From NCBI RefSeq assembly GCF_020686965.1, contig NZ_JAJEPS010000002.1:62001-126000 (forward strand): 64,000 bases of DNA, in the 5' to 3' direction. Below, one piece after another: positions 26,518 through 35,130 of this stretch. The first letter of the stretch is position 1, and each line of letters starts with the position of its first letter. This stretch comes from Hominiventricola filiformis. GTDB lineage: Bacteria > Bacillota > Clostridia > Lachnospirales > Lachnospiraceae. The translations under genes were made by a program, and so were the position numbers. The notes below the pieces were generated by a model, which saw only the letters and a program-made list of their open reading frames with translations, had not been told where the DNA came from and searched no databases.

Positions 26518-26546
26518 ATTATACCACTTCATATGTAAAAATACAA
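26518..26546 (-). promoter_or_regulatory. Promoter of the Ldh2-family dehydrogenase
   Basis: TTGTAT (26541-26546) and a perfect TATAAT (26518-26523) on the minus strand are separated by 17 bases. Confidence 0.75.
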
Positions 26547-26606
26547 TAAAAAAAAGAATAATTTACGGAATCTTTATACTCCGCAAATCATTCTCTTTCT
26601 CATTTT

Positions 26607-27311
26607 CTACATACCAGAGATTTCTTTGATATAATTTTCTATGGTCCGCATATGCTCTTTCATACAGTTCTCTGCCAGCTCTTCATCATGGCTGATGATG
26701 GCACTGACCAGATTCCGGTGCTGCTCATCCACATGAGCCACCGACTGCTGCTTCTGCATGATATAAGCCCGGATGCCGGTGATAATATTTTCCGTCAACT
26801 GGGCAGAAGCACTCATGACTCCGAAAATCATGGGATTTTTCGCCATCTCTCCGATCTTGATATGAAGCTGTCGGTCAAGATCTGCCCGCTCACTTTCATC
26901 CTGGGAAGCATCCAGCTTTGCAATAATCAGCTGCAATTCCGCTGCATCCACCGGAGAACAGTTCCTGGCTGCCAATATGGCACATTCTACTTCCAGCGCA
27001 GCACGCAGCTGCTGATTCTGATAAACGCTGCTGTTATTCAGCCGAAACAGAATAGAGAGGGGCCGGATCATGCTGTTTTCCAGATTCTCGGAAATATAAT
27101 TGGCTCCGCCATGTACCGTTGTAATCACACCGAGAATATTCAGCGCCCGCAGCACCTCCCGCAGCATAGGTCTTGAGATTCCAAGAGACTCTGCCATGAC
27201 CCGCTCTGCCGGGAGCGCATCTCCCTTATGAAGCTTTCCTGACTGCACATTTTCAAGAATCTGATCAATAATTTCCTGAAAGGGGTTTTCTTTTCGAATT
27301 TCTGTGAACAT
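26607..27311 (-). CDS. FadR-subfamily GntR transcriptional regulator (FCD domain)
   Basis: This 234-residue protein has an N-terminal winged helix (residues 10-75: KLHKGDALPAERVMAESLGISRPMLREVLRALNILGVI) and an all-helical FCD ligand-binding domain with acidic and His residues (RADLDRQLHIKIG and AIISHDEELAENCMKEHM) that usually bind a metal and an organic acid. The best target is the TTGGTATTACCAA palindrome ahead of the downstream dehydrogenase gene. The regulator itself seems to be read from the AAA-ATPase gene 22 bases upstream, so autoregulation is not apparent. Confidence 0.9.
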   Translation of the reverse strand: MFTEIRKENPFQEIIDQILENVQSGKLHKGDALPAERVMAESLGISRPMLREVLRALNILGVITTVHGGANYISENLENSMIRPLSILFRLNNSSVYQNQQLRAALEVECAILAARNCSPVDAAELQLIIAKLDASQDESERADLDRQLHIKIGEMAKNPMIFGVMSASAQLTENIITGIRAYIMQKQQSVAHVDEQHRNLVSAIISHDEELAENCMKEHMRTIENYIKEISGM

Positions 27312-27333
27312 CTGTCTTTACCTTTCCAGTTCC

Positions 27334-28821
27334 TTACTGTGCCAGTAATTCTCTTACCATGGTTCCGTCAAAGGAGACAGAAGCTACATGATTTACTTCG
27401 ATCTGATAGAGCGCATTCGCTGCAATATGCTCTGCTGCCTGCTCCAGATCCCGAATACCAGATGTATGGGCGAAAATGTCCATTACCGCTTCCAGTCCTT
27501 CCTCCGTGACAATACACTCCTCTTTCTTCAGGCTCATCCGCTTCAGTACCTTCGGCAGTGCAAATCTGGAGAAAATAATCTTCTTCTCTTCCTTCGTATA
27601 ATCCGGAATATCGATCACTGCAAAACGGGACATGAGAGGCGCACTGATCTGGGATTTATCATTGGCAGTCGCAATCGGGTACACACCGACTGTCGGCACC
27701 ATACATTCCATATAATTATCCGTAAATCCAAGGTTATCAAGAAGTGTCAAAAGTACATCAGCCGGATTTCCATTGCCTTTTCCTGATGCAGCTTTGTCAA
27801 GCTCGTTGATAATGAAGACCAGATTGGACTCTCCTGCTGCTGAAAAGGCTTCCATAATAATACCTGGCTTTGCATTGGAATAAATACGGGAGCTTCCGGT
27901 CAGCTGCTCCGGATCATTGATGGAACTCATATCCAGGGTCGTCCACGGCAGTTTCAGAATCCGGGCTACCGCATAGGCAATCTGGGATTTTCCGGTTCCC
28001 GCCGGTCCCACCAGCAGAAGCCCATAAGCCGGAAGAGTATGGGTGCGGTTGATCTGAATAATGGTCTCGATAATTCGCTGTTTTACCCGCTCCATACCGT
28101 ATAATTCTTCATCCAGAATTCTTCTGGCTTCTTCCGGATCAATGGCTTCAAAATAATTATTTTTCCACTGTACATTCATCATAATGGACAGTGCTCTCTG
28201 TGCATGTCTTCTCTCTTCCGGGGACACCTCGTGGGAACGGGCCACAGCCAGGTTTCTTCTGGCCCACAGGCGGATATTTTCTGGCATGGTATTTCCGGCG
28301 CAGGTCATGAAATCTGTGATGCTCTGCAGGCTGGTGAGTTTCATCTCATCTCCTACTTCCTCGTAATCCTCATCCTCTTCAATCTCCTCCGGAGCATGGC
28401 TGGCAAAGAGACGTTCCATCATAAACTGCAGAAATCCATCCTCTGCAGATAACTTGGTGCCGCCGCCAAATGCAATCTCACGAATCTTGTAAACAGCATA
28501 TCCATCCTCCCGATTCTTACCGGACAGACGCACATTGATGTGGTTCTCGCCAAGCCAGCGTAAAAGGCTTACAAATCTGGCATCAATCTCCAGAATATCT
28601 GCGCTGAACTTGCCGTCTTCCTCTTCAAATTCAAAGGAAGAACGTTTCACCGGGTTGGTAAAGACACCGATAGAATGATGCTTCCACTGTCTGCTGTGGT
28701 TATCCAGAAGAAGGATCGGCTGTTCCGGAGTTGCCTCTCCTGCATCGGAACGGAAGGTTGTATACGTACACTCCGCATGATTTCTCTCATCGGATACGTC
28801 GTTAAAATCAAATACTGGCAT
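27334..28821 (-). CDS. Lon-like AAA+ ATPase without protease domain
   Basis: This 495-residue protein has an N-terminal region of about 220 residues of unknown fold, rich in acidic residues, followed by an AAA+ module most like that of Lon: ILDEELYGMERVKQRIIE, Walker A GPAGTGKS, a Walker B region VFIINELDK, sensor 1 IATANDKSQISAPLMSR, and GIRDLEQAAEHIA for sensor 2. The Lon serine/lysine protease domain is absent; the protein ends just after the lid. In the Walker B the usual Asp-Glu is Asn-Glu, which may weaken magnesium binding. It may be a remodelling ATPase. Partner and target are unknown. Confidence 0.8.
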   Translation of the reverse strand: MPVFDFNDVSDERNHAECTYTTFRSDAGEATPEQPILLLDNHSRQWKHHSIGVFTNPVKRSSFEFEEEDGKFSADILEIDARFVSLLRWLGENHINVRLSGKNREDGYAVYKIREIAFGGGTKLSAEDGFLQFMMERLFASHAPEEIEEDEDYEEVGDEMKLTSLQSITDFMTCAGNTMPENIRLWARRNLAVARSHEVSPEERRHAQRALSIMMNVQWKNNYFEAIDPEEARRILDEELYGMERVKQRIIETIIQINRTHTLPAYGLLLVGPAGTGKSQIAYAVARILKLPWTTLDMSSINDPEQLTGSSRIYSNAKPGIIMEAFSAAGESNLVFIINELDKAASGKGNGNPADVLLTLLDNLGFTDNYMECMVPTVGVYPIATANDKSQISAPLMSRFAVIDIPDYTKEEKKIIFSRFALPKVLKRMSLKKEECIVTEEGLEAVMDIFAHTSGIRDLEQAAEHIAANALYQIEVNHVASVSFDGTMVRELLAQ

Positions 28822-28879
28822 GTTACATCTGCTCCTCTATCTTTCAAATTTCATTCAATAAAGGAATCATAACATAAAA

Positions 28880-30103
28880 CTAATTATTTTTCATTTCTTT
28901 TTTCTTTTCCAGGTTATGTACAACTACACAGCAGGAAGCGTCACCGGTAATATTTACAACGGTACGTCCCATATCAAAAATACGGTCCACACCTGCTACC
29001 AGGGCAATACCATCCACCGGAAGTCCGACAGAAGTCAGCACCATGGCCAACATCACCATTCCGGCTCCCGGAACACCTGCAGTACCGATGGATGCCAGCG
29101 TTGCAGTCAGAATAATGGTCAGCATCTGCGGCAGTGTCAGCTGAATACCATAACAGGATGCAATGAAAATGGCACAGACACCCTGATAAATCGCAGTTCC
29201 ATCCATATTAATGGTTGCTCCCAGGGGAAGTACAAAAGAAGATACTTCCTTGGATACTCCCATCTTCTCCACACACTCCATATTGATGGGAAGTGTTCCT
29301 ACAGAAGAAGAACTGGAAAATGCAAAAATCATGGCCGGGAACATATTTTTAAAGAAATCAAGCGGACTCAGACCGCCGATTGCTTTTACCGTCAGAGAAT
29401 ATACCACTGCCATATGAATGATGTAGCAAATATAAGCAGCCAGAAGCACCATGGCCAGTGAACCGATAATTGCCGGACCATTGGCTGCAATGACCGGACA
29501 CAGCAGACAGAATACACCGATAGGAGAAAGTCTTAAAATCAGCTCCATACATTTCATGAAAATGTCATTCAGATCCTGAAATCCCTGAATCACACGGCTG
29601 TTCTTTTCTTCTCCAACCAGGATAATGGCAAATCCAAGGAGAATTGCCATGACAATGACCTGCAGCATATTGGCATTTACCATCGGATCAAAGAAATTGG
29701 ACGGGAAAATATTAACAATCGTGTCCATAAAGGAAACCGGTTCAGAAGCTTCATATACCAGATCCGTCGTTGCAACTACCGGGAACATTCCTTTGAACAG
29801 ATTTCCAACGCAAAGGCCAAAGGCAATCGCAAATGCAGTGGTACAGAGATAATAGACAACTGTTTTCAGACCAATGGATCCTACTTTTCTGATATCACTC
29901 ATGGAAATGATACCACACATGATGGAAAATAATACAATCGGTACAACAATAAACTTCACCAGATTCAGGAAAATAGTTCCGAATGGTTTAATGTAGGAAT
30001 TTGCAAAATCTGCATAATTCTGCATTAAAAGACCTGCAATAATAGCAAGTACCAACGCAATAAATATCTGCGCTGCAAGGGACAGTTTCTTCTTTTCTTT
30101 CAT
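28880..30103 (-). CDS. Dicarboxylate/amino acid:cation symporter (DAACS family)
   Basis: This 407-residue protein begins at ATG 30103, 8 bases after AAGGTG; a GTG 9 bases upstream is less likely. It has eight membrane segments and the two re-entrant loops of GltPh-type carriers: FAFSSSSSVGTLPINMECVEKMG (serine-rich hairpin HP1), PLGATINMDGTAIYQ (the NMDGT motif) and GVPGAGMVMLAMVLTSVGLP (HP2), ending with DRIFDMGRTVVNITGDA. It takes up glutamate, aspartate, serine/threonine or C4-dicarboxylates with sodium. The substrate cannot be assigned from motif alone. Confidence 0.9.
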   Translation of the reverse strand: MKEKKKLSLAAQIFIALVLAIIAGLLMQNYADFANSYIKPFGTIFLNLVKFIVVPIVLFSIMCGIISMSDIRKVGSIGLKTVVYYLCTTAFAIAFGLCVGNLFKGMFPVVATTDLVYEASEPVSFMDTIVNIFPSNFFDPMVNANMLQVIVMAILLGFAIILVGEEKNSRVIQGFQDLNDIFMKCMELILRLSPIGVFCLLCPVIAANGPAIIGSLAMVLLAAYICYIIHMAVVYSLTVKAIGGLSPLDFFKNMFPAMIFAFSSSSSVGTLPINMECVEKMGVSKEVSSFVLPLGATINMDGTAIYQGVCAIFIASCYGIQLTLPQMLTIILTATLASIGTAGVPGAGMVMLAMVLTSVGLPVDGIALVAGVDRIFDMGRTVVNITGDASCCVVVHNLEKKKEMKNN

Positions 30104-30154
30104 TCTTATCACCTTCGCTTTCTCGTTTGTATTTTTGCTGCCTCATCACTACAG

Positions 30155-30189
30155 CAAAAAAGACACTACACTCTATGAATGTAATGTCT
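30155..30189 (-). terminator. Terminator-like hairpin ahead of the DAACS gene
   Basis: A 10-bp stem (30161-30170 with 30180-30189, one G-U pair) is followed on the minus strand by TTTTTT. It ends the response regulator transcript. Because a promoter lies between that gene and the hairpin, it could also act as a leader attenuator for the transporter. Confidence 0.65.
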
Positions 30190-30204
30190 TATTCCAACGT
30201 ATTT

Positions 30205-30233
30205 ATTGTAACATATGCATAGTTCAGACGCAA
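30205..30233 (-). promoter_or_regulatory. Candidate promoter of the DAACS gene
   Basis: On the minus strand TTGCGT (30228-30233) and TACAAT (30205-30210) are separated by 17 bases. The start would lie just before the terminator-like hairpin. Confidence 0.45.
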
Positions 30234-30259
30234 TAAAAAACGGTATTTTTCGTAAATTC

Positions 30260-30934
30260 CTATACTTCAAATTTATAGCCCATACCCCAGATGGTCTTGA
30301 TCATCTCACCTTTTTCACCAAGCTTACTCCTTAACTTCTTCACATGGGTATCAATGGTTCTGGCATCTCCGAAATAATCATAATTCCATACGTTGTTAAG
30401 AATTTTCTCTCTGGAAAGAGCAATGCCCTGATTTTCCAGAAAATATGCCAGCAATTCAAATTCCTTATAGCTTAATTCAATCTCCTGTCCATCAATCTTT
30501 ACCTGATGCGCTGCTTTATCGAGTTCAATACCTCCTGCTGAAATCACATCATCGTTGGTCAGAAGGTTCGATCTTCTCAAAATCGCTTCCACTCTCGCCA
30601 CCAGAATCTTCGGACTGAAGGGCTTGGTGATATATTCATCCACCCCCAGGTCAAATCCCTGGAGTTCGTCCCGCTCGTCTCCTTTGGCCGTCAGCATGAT
30701 AATCGGCACTTTGGAGTATTTTCGGATCTCCCGACAAACCTGCCAGCCGTCCATCTTCGGCATCATCACATCCAGAATGATTAATGCAATGTCCTTCTCC
30801 TTAAAGAAAATATCAACTGCTTCCTCTCCGTCTCCTGCTTCCAGCACATCAAAGTTCTGTTTTACCAGGAAATCACGAACCAGTTTCCGCATACGGCTCT
30901 CATCATCTACGACTAAAATTTTCAGCTTTTCCAT
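30260..30934 (-). CDS. OmpR/PhoB-type response regulator without a neighbouring kinase
   Basis: This 224-residue protein starts at ATG 30934 after GGAGG. The receiver domain (residues 1-120) has the acidic pocket DDE, phospho-acceptor Asp55 in LDVMMPKMDG, and the conserved Thr/Lys (MLTAKG). The C-terminal winged helix (about 130-224) contains SYKEFELLAYFLENQGIALSREKILNNVWNYDY and DTHVKKLRSKLG. The family binds direct repeats upstream of target promoters. No histidine kinase is adjacent, so either a distant kinase acts on it or the partner has been lost. Confidence 0.92.
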   Translation of the reverse strand: MEKLKILVVDDESRMRKLVRDFLVKQNFDVLEAGDGEEAVDIFFKEKDIALIILDVMMPKMDGWQVCREIRKYSKVPIIMLTAKGDERDELQGFDLGVDEYITKPFSPKILVARVEAILRRSNLLTNDDVISAGGIELDKAAHQVKIDGQEIELSYKEFELLAYFLENQGIALSREKILNNVWNYDYFGDARTIDTHVKKLRSKLGEKGEMIKTIWGMGYKFEV

Positions 30935-31062
30935 ACTGCAAGCCTCCATCTATTTTTCTCATGATTTCATAGTATAACAAATGAATATGACAATTCTGTG
31001 AAGAATTTTAATTTTTAACGTTTTTCAACCAGTATCTGATGCCGCTCTCTTTATGAATCTTT

Positions 31063-32343
31063 TTACGGAATAAGTCCTCTCATTCTCGCCCATGTATTAT
31101 ACAGTTCGGTCAAATGCTGCACCGGAAGCACACAGAGCATACAAAACAGCACTGCTCCGGCCAGTACGCAGATCCGCACCATGGGAAACCGTTTTCTCTG
31201 CCGCAGAACAAAACTTATGAGCACCATTCCCATCCAGATCATAAACACCATGGGAAGAATCCGGTTGATGGTAAGTCCGTAGCTTCTTATATAGAGAAAC
31301 ATTTTACTGGCTGCCGTGATAAGTAATAAAAGCGTCTCTCCTGCCAGCAGTATATTGCAGCATTTCAATGCTTTCGCAGTCTGTCCGGCAAACATATTGG
31401 CCAGAAACAGAATGCCCAGCGTCCAGATACCAATCTGGCACAGTTCAAAAAATCCCCTTCTCGCATATTCTGCATAGGTAAATGTCTCCGGCAATCTCCC
31501 AGCAATAGCGGAAAAGAGATAATTTCCCTGAATTCCCATAAAAAAACCATAGACCCCACAGATCACCAGAAGCACCGTACAGACTGTCACCTGCGGTAAT
31601 CTCTTCACCTGTACAGACATTTTCCGGAGCTGTTCCACTTTGATGTCGTCCGTGTGAACTTTGTAAATACTCCCGTATACCAGTCCAAACAGATAAAGAG
31701 ATACCGGAATGGCAAACAGAAGCCTCATCAGCACAGTTGCCAAATGCCACTGCAAATACTCTGTGATTTCTTCCGTCGCCCTTGCAAATCCTGCATCTGC
31801 CCGGGACAGAAGGGGAAGAATCATACAGAGAACCGGAATGACCAGCACCAGCCCGCAAACTACTGCCATTACACCGCTCATCTTCATTTTCTTCTGCTCT
31901 GTTCCCTCTTCCTGTTCGTTTTCTTTTTCCGAGAACCACACCAGGATCTGGGCTGAAAAATTCCGAAACGGCACCTGGACAAATACATTCCACAGGTCAA
32001 ATGCAATAAAATGGGACGTCTTTCCGTGATCCAGGAGGCTTCCGCCTACCGACTCCGTCCAGTAGGCCGCTGCCATCATAAGCGCCAGTATCTGCAAAAT
32101 ACCAAATGTCAGATAGAAATTCATAGGTATGGCAATGGCGAACAGGACTGTCAGCCAGAACCAGCTCTCACGGGCCGGTTTTCTGCCGCTTCCATAGCAA
32201 TACCCCAGCACTGCGATTGCATAAGCAGCCGTAAATAAAGTCAGTCTCCATTCCGATGTCCAGGAAGACCACAGATAAACAAACCCATAGCCAAGCCCCA
32301 GGTAAAGAACTGACATGATCTGATTAAGATCTTTCGTTTTCAT
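31063..32343 (-). CDS. DUF4173/DUF4153-type multi-pass membrane protein
   Basis: About 426 residues with around ten to twelve membrane segments. The signature TFTYAEYARRGFFELCQIGIW, followed by MFLYIRSYGLTINRILPMVFMIWMG, is typical of DUF4173 proteins. The true start is uncertain: several clustered ATG codons (32343, 32352, 32355) overlap the end of the XRE gene, and the one at 32343 is given. Translation is probably coupled to the XRE gene. A cell-envelope or stress role is often supposed for the family but has not been shown to my knowledge. It forms an operon with the DUF2975 protein and its small regulator. Confidence 0.75.
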   Translation of the reverse strand: MKTKDLNQIMSVLYLGLGYGFVYLWSSWTSEWRLTLFTAAYAIAVLGYCYGSGRKPARESWFWLTVLFAIAIPMNFYLTFGILQILALMMAAAYWTESVGGSLLDHGKTSHFIAFDLWNVFVQVPFRNFSAQILVWFSEKENEQEEGTEQKKMKMSGVMAVVCGLVLVIPVLCMILPLLSRADAGFARATEEITEYLQWHLATVLMRLLFAIPVSLYLFGLVYGSIYKVHTDDIKVEQLRKMSVQVKRLPQVTVCTVLLVICGVYGFFMGIQGNYLFSAIAGRLPETFTYAEYARRGFFELCQIGIWTLGILFLANMFAGQTAKALKCCNILLAGETLLLLITAASKMFLYIRSYGLTINRILPMVFMIWMGMVLISFVLRQRKRFPMVRICVLAGAVLFCMLCVLPVQHLTELYNTWARMRGLIP

Positions 32344-32563
32344 CGTTTTCATCATCTCCGTCTTCCACATATTCCAGAATATCCCCCGGCTGACAGTCAA
32401 GGGCCTTACAAATACTGTTCAAAGTGCTGATCTTAACAGCTTTCGCCTTGCCATTTTTCAGCACGGAAATATTTGCCATGGTAATACCGACCCGTTCAGA
32501 GAGCTCTGTCACACTCATCTTCCGTTTCGCCAGCATGACATCGATATTGATAATAATTGACAT
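32324..32563 (-). CDS. YozG-like XRE-family small transcriptional regulator
   Basis: This 79-residue protein is a minimal helix-turn-helix: MSVTELSERVGITMANISVLKNGKAKAVKISTL covers the recognition unit, and CQPGDILEYVEDGDD is the usual YozG ending. These regulators accompany DUF2975 membrane proteins in many Firmicutes. The perfect palindrome at 33125-33143, ahead of the operon promoter, is the likely binding site. It overlaps the next gene at its acidic C-terminus. Confidence 0.88.
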   Translation of the reverse strand: MSIIINIDVMLAKRKMSVTELSERVGITMANISVLKNGKAKAVKISTLNSICKALDCQPGDILEYVEDGDDENDENERS

Positions 32564-32575
32564 GATCGCATCCTC

Positions 32576-33055
32576 CTATATGGTCCAGTCGCTCTCATCC
32601 TGCAGCCTCGCCGCTTTCCGGATGAGATGGGACAGCATGGCCGCCGCGATGGCAATGGCAGTTCCCACCAATGCAATAAGAAATGAAGCCAGCAACACCC
32701 CCGGATGATTCATATGGAGAATCAGATAAACTACATTTCCAACAACCAGAAGTACCGCATCCGCCGCTGCCAGAAAGGAAACGTTCCCCATACGTTTTGC
32801 ATTCTCCATGGTAAATGCTTTGTCCTTCTCAATATCTGTAAAAATCTTCCACGCCATCCATAATGCCATATAACAGGGCACGGACAGAATCCATAAAAAT
32901 ATGAGCCATGGCCAAAAATATCCGCCAAACTCCGGTGCCAGATCCACCATCCAGCTTCCTACTCCCGGCAGGACTCCCAGATCCATCACCATTCCGCATC
33001 CCGCTGCGAAAATCACCAGAAATTTTAACCATTTAATCAGTCTGTGCTGCTCCAT
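32576..33055 (-). CDS. DUF2975 membrane protein (YoaS-like)
   Basis: This 159-residue protein has four membrane segments and the DUF2975 pattern, including WKIFTDIEKDKAFTMENAKRMG between segments 2 and 3. It is followed 12 bases later by the YozG-like regulator, the usual two-gene arrangement. Function is unknown; the pair is sometimes linked to envelope or peptide sensing. It is the first gene behind a near-perfect sigma-A promoter with an upstream palindrome. Confidence 0.87.
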   Translation of the reverse strand: MEQHRLIKWLKFLVIFAAGCGMVMDLGVLPGVGSWMVDLAPEFGGYFWPWLIFLWILSVPCYMALWMAWKIFTDIEKDKAFTMENAKRMGNVSFLAAADAVLLVVGNVVYLILHMNHPGVLLASFLIALVGTAIAIAAAMLSHLIRKAARLQDESDWTI

Positions 33056-33089
33056 ACCACTTCGCTCCTTTATGTTTGTTTATAGGTGC

Positions 33090-33118
33090 AGTATAGTTGG
33101 TATAAAGATATTTGTCAA
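33090..33118 (-). promoter_or_regulatory. Promoter of the DUF2975-XRE-DUF4173 operon
   Basis: A perfect TTGACA (33113-33118) and TATACT (33090-33095) on the minus strand have a 17-base spacer. Confidence 0.85.
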
Positions 33119-33124
33119 TACATT

Positions 33125-33143
33125 TTTATCGTTTTACGATAAA
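33125..33143. promoter_or_regulatory. Palindromic operator, probable YozG-like regulator site
   Basis: TTTATCGT-TTT-ACGATAAA is a perfect 8-bp inverted repeat with a 3-base spacer, 6 bases upstream of the -35 box. The position suits autoregulation by the small XRE protein of this operon. Confidence 0.6.
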
Positions 33144-33279
33144 TTATAATTGTAATTCAAGACTTCTCATTTTTTTATGATCAGCATGTTTTTTATTTTT
33201 CTGACAATTTTTGTTGAAATTTGACAATTTTAATGATAAGCTATTTGTAAGAATAATCGTATCTACGGAGGTGACCAGA

Positions 33280-33774
33280 TTGAAATTTACAAAAATGAAA
33301 ACTGTTTTATGTGCAGTATCTGCCGTGTTCCTTGCATCCATCTTTGGGGCATTTCCTTCTGAGGCGAAGACCGCTTTTGATCCCAGCTACTATTTTGAGA
33401 AATACGTGGATGTAGCAAATGAATACGGCTTCGATACCCAGGCCCTGTTCAACCATTATCAGACGGCCGGCATGCAGGAAGGCCGTTTTCCGAACCGGGA
33501 ATCCGAGTGGAAAGCTGCTGCCGGATATGTGGCCACTCAGGAAGAACGAACCGCTTTCATGATGCAGATCCCATCCCCCAATCCGGAGAATGCCAATTCC
33601 GACCTTCCGAAATTCGACCCGATCTACTACTACAATAACTATCCGGATGTAGCCGCTGTCATCGGACCGGATGCTGTAGGACTTCTGAATCATTACTTTG
33701 CGTATGGATACAGCGAAGGCAGACTTCCCTACTATGGTGCTGAACCATGTACAGATGTACAGACTTCCTTCTAA
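33280..33774 (+). CDS. Small secreted protein with two FDxxYY...HYxxxGxxEGR repeats
   Basis: The start is TTG 33280, 5 bases after GGAGGTGA; the first ATG (33295) is too far from the ribosome site. The 164-residue product has a Sec signal peptide ending near FPSEA, then two similar units of about 40 residues (FDPSYYFEKYVDVANEYG...FNHYQTAGMQEGRFP and FDPIYYYNNYPDVAAVIG...LNHYFAYGYSEGRLP). Such units occur, often in tandem, in surface and S-layer-like clostridial proteins; their ligand is unknown to me. It stands alone, with its own terminator. It carries no anchor, so it is probably released or bound to the wall by the repeats. Confidence 0.75.
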   Translation: MKFTKMKTVLCAVSAVFLASIFGAFPSEAKTAFDPSYYFEKYVDVANEYGFDTQALFNHYQTAGMQEGRFPNRESEWKAAAGYVATQEERTAFMMQIPSPNPENANSDLPKFDPIYYYNNYPDVAAVIGPDAVGLLNHYFAYGYSEGRLPYYGAEPCTDVQTSF

Positions 33775-33775
33775 A

Positions 33776-33826
33776 CGAAAACGACCCTGCCTGGAATTTT
33801 TAGTTTCCGGCAGGGTTTCGTTTTTC
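33776..33826 (+). terminator. Terminator after the secreted repeat protein
   Basis: A long stem built around CCCTGCC/GGCAGGG with flanking AACGA/TCGTT pairs is followed by TTTTTCTT. It can also serve the convergent methyltransferase gene. Confidence 0.85.
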
Positions 33827-33831
33827 TTATC

Positions 33832-34473
33832 TTATGCTCTTTTTCCACCTTCGACGCAGATCCAGTTCTCGCCCTTCCTGGTATGAATCTGAATATCTGT
33901 GAATCCGGCATTTATGAACAGCTGCTCAAATTCTTCTTTCGTCGGATTAAAGAGATGATAATTCCGGATATTCTCTTTTTCCCGATCCGTCAGATTTCCA
34001 TTCTGGTAAATATCTGCCACCAGAAGGAAGGTTCCGCCTGCTTTCAGCACACGCCGTACTTCTTTCAGGTTTTCCTGTGGATCCGGCCAGAAATAAAAAC
34101 TCTCCACGGTGATGATTTTATCAAAGGAATCATCTGCAAAGGGAAGATTTTCCACCGAACCTTCCAGTACATCCATCTTACCGCTCTTGATATTCTTCTC
34201 GTTATTCCTCCTGGAAGTTTCCACGGATACGTCCGAATAATCCACACCTGTCACATGACCGGAGGTTACCTTTTCCGCCATCCGGTGAAGCGTTGCTCCA
34301 CCGCCGCAGCCAATATCAAGAACCCTGTCATCCTCCTGAATCTCCCAGTAGGAAAGGGCCCAGCCGGTCACCTCATAATGGCTCTGGTTCATGCGCTCCA
34401 GCATTTCCTCGCCTTCCGTGCCCTCCGGCTTGCGCGGATTGCCGATGCGTGTCACCTCTTCCTGTGTTTTCAT
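33832..34473 (-). CDS. Class I SAM-dependent methyltransferase
   Basis: This 213-residue protein has the class I fold, with VLDIGCGGGATLHRM (SAM-binding loop, residues about 50-64), VDYSDVSVETSRRNN, FPFADDSFD-like NLPFADDSFDKIITVESFYFW, and GGTFLLVADIY. It resembles the UbiE/Methyltransf_11 group. Substrate is unknown. It is followed 41 bases upstream by an FKBP-type isomerase on the same strand, so the two may share a transcript. Confidence 0.88.
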   Translation of the reverse strand: MKTQEEVTRIGNPRKPEGTEGEEMLERMNQSHYEVTGWALSYWEIQEDDRVLDIGCGGGATLHRMAEKVTSGHVTGVDYSDVSVETSRRNNEKNIKSGKMDVLEGSVENLPFADDSFDKIITVESFYFWPDPQENLKEVRRVLKAGGTFLLVADIYQNGNLTDREKENIRNYHLFNPTKEEFEQLFINAGFTDIQIHTRKGENWICVEGGKRA

Positions 34474-34514
34474 GGTCTTGCTCCTCCTGAAATGATCTCT
34501 TTCTGAGAAGTCTC

Positions 34515-34955
34515 TTATTTCACTTCTACCAGCTCAATCTTGAAATTCAGCTCTTTTCCGGCCATCTCATGATTGGCATCAAAAGTAATGTTTACCTCAT
34601 CCTTTGCGGTTACTTTTACCGGGAACGGCTGGCCCATCTGATTGGTCAGATATACCTGCTGGCCTACTTCCAGATCTTCGGAGCCCGGAAGCTTTGCGAT
34701 CTCCATCTCAAAGATGGCATCCGGATTCGGCATTCCATATGCTTCTTCCGGCATCAGGTGAATCTCTTTCACCTCGCCAACTTCCATATCTGCCACTGCA
34801 GCATCGTAACCTTTGATCATCTGACCTGCACCGCATACAAACTCCAGCGGTTCGCCGCGGTCATAGGATGAGTCGAACTGGGTTCCATCGTTAAAAGTTC
34901 CTCTGTAATGAGTACGGCAGGTCTTGCCTACATTGCGTCCTGTCAGGTTGTCCAT
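34515..34955 (-). CDS. FKBP-type peptidyl-prolyl isomerase (SlyD-like)
   Basis: This 146-residue protein has the SlyD layout: an FKBP core (GTFNDGTQFDSSYDRGEPLEFVCGAGQMIKGYDAAVADM), an inserted chaperone flap (EEAYGMPNPDAIFEM...), then NHEMAGKELNFKIELVEV closing the core. The His-rich metal-binding tail of E. coli SlyD is missing. It should accelerate proline isomerisation and act as a folding helper in the cytoplasm. Confidence 0.93.
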   Translation of the reverse strand: MDNLTGRNVGKTCRTHYRGTFNDGTQFDSSYDRGEPLEFVCGAGQMIKGYDAAVADMEVGEVKEIHLMPEEAYGMPNPDAIFEMEIAKLPGSEDLEVGQQVYLTNQMGQPFPVKVTAKDEVNITFDANHEMAGKELNFKIELVEVK

Positions 34956-34992
34956 GATAAATCCTCCGTTGTTTTCAAAATGATTCCCTATA

Positions 34993-35021
34993 AGAGTACC
35001 TAATCTTTACCGTTTGTGCAA
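34993..35021 (-). promoter_or_regulatory. Promoter of the FKBP gene
   Basis: TTGCAC (35016-35021) and TACTCT (34993-34998) on the minus strand have a 17-base spacer. Confidence 0.55.
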
Positions 35022-35130
35022 GAAATATTTCCGCAAAAAGATGGGTAAAAATTTGAAAATTAAATGGATATACCCTTTCCTGTATAAATATATCCGTTTT
35101 CGGTTATTTACTACTTTGCGGATATTTTTA

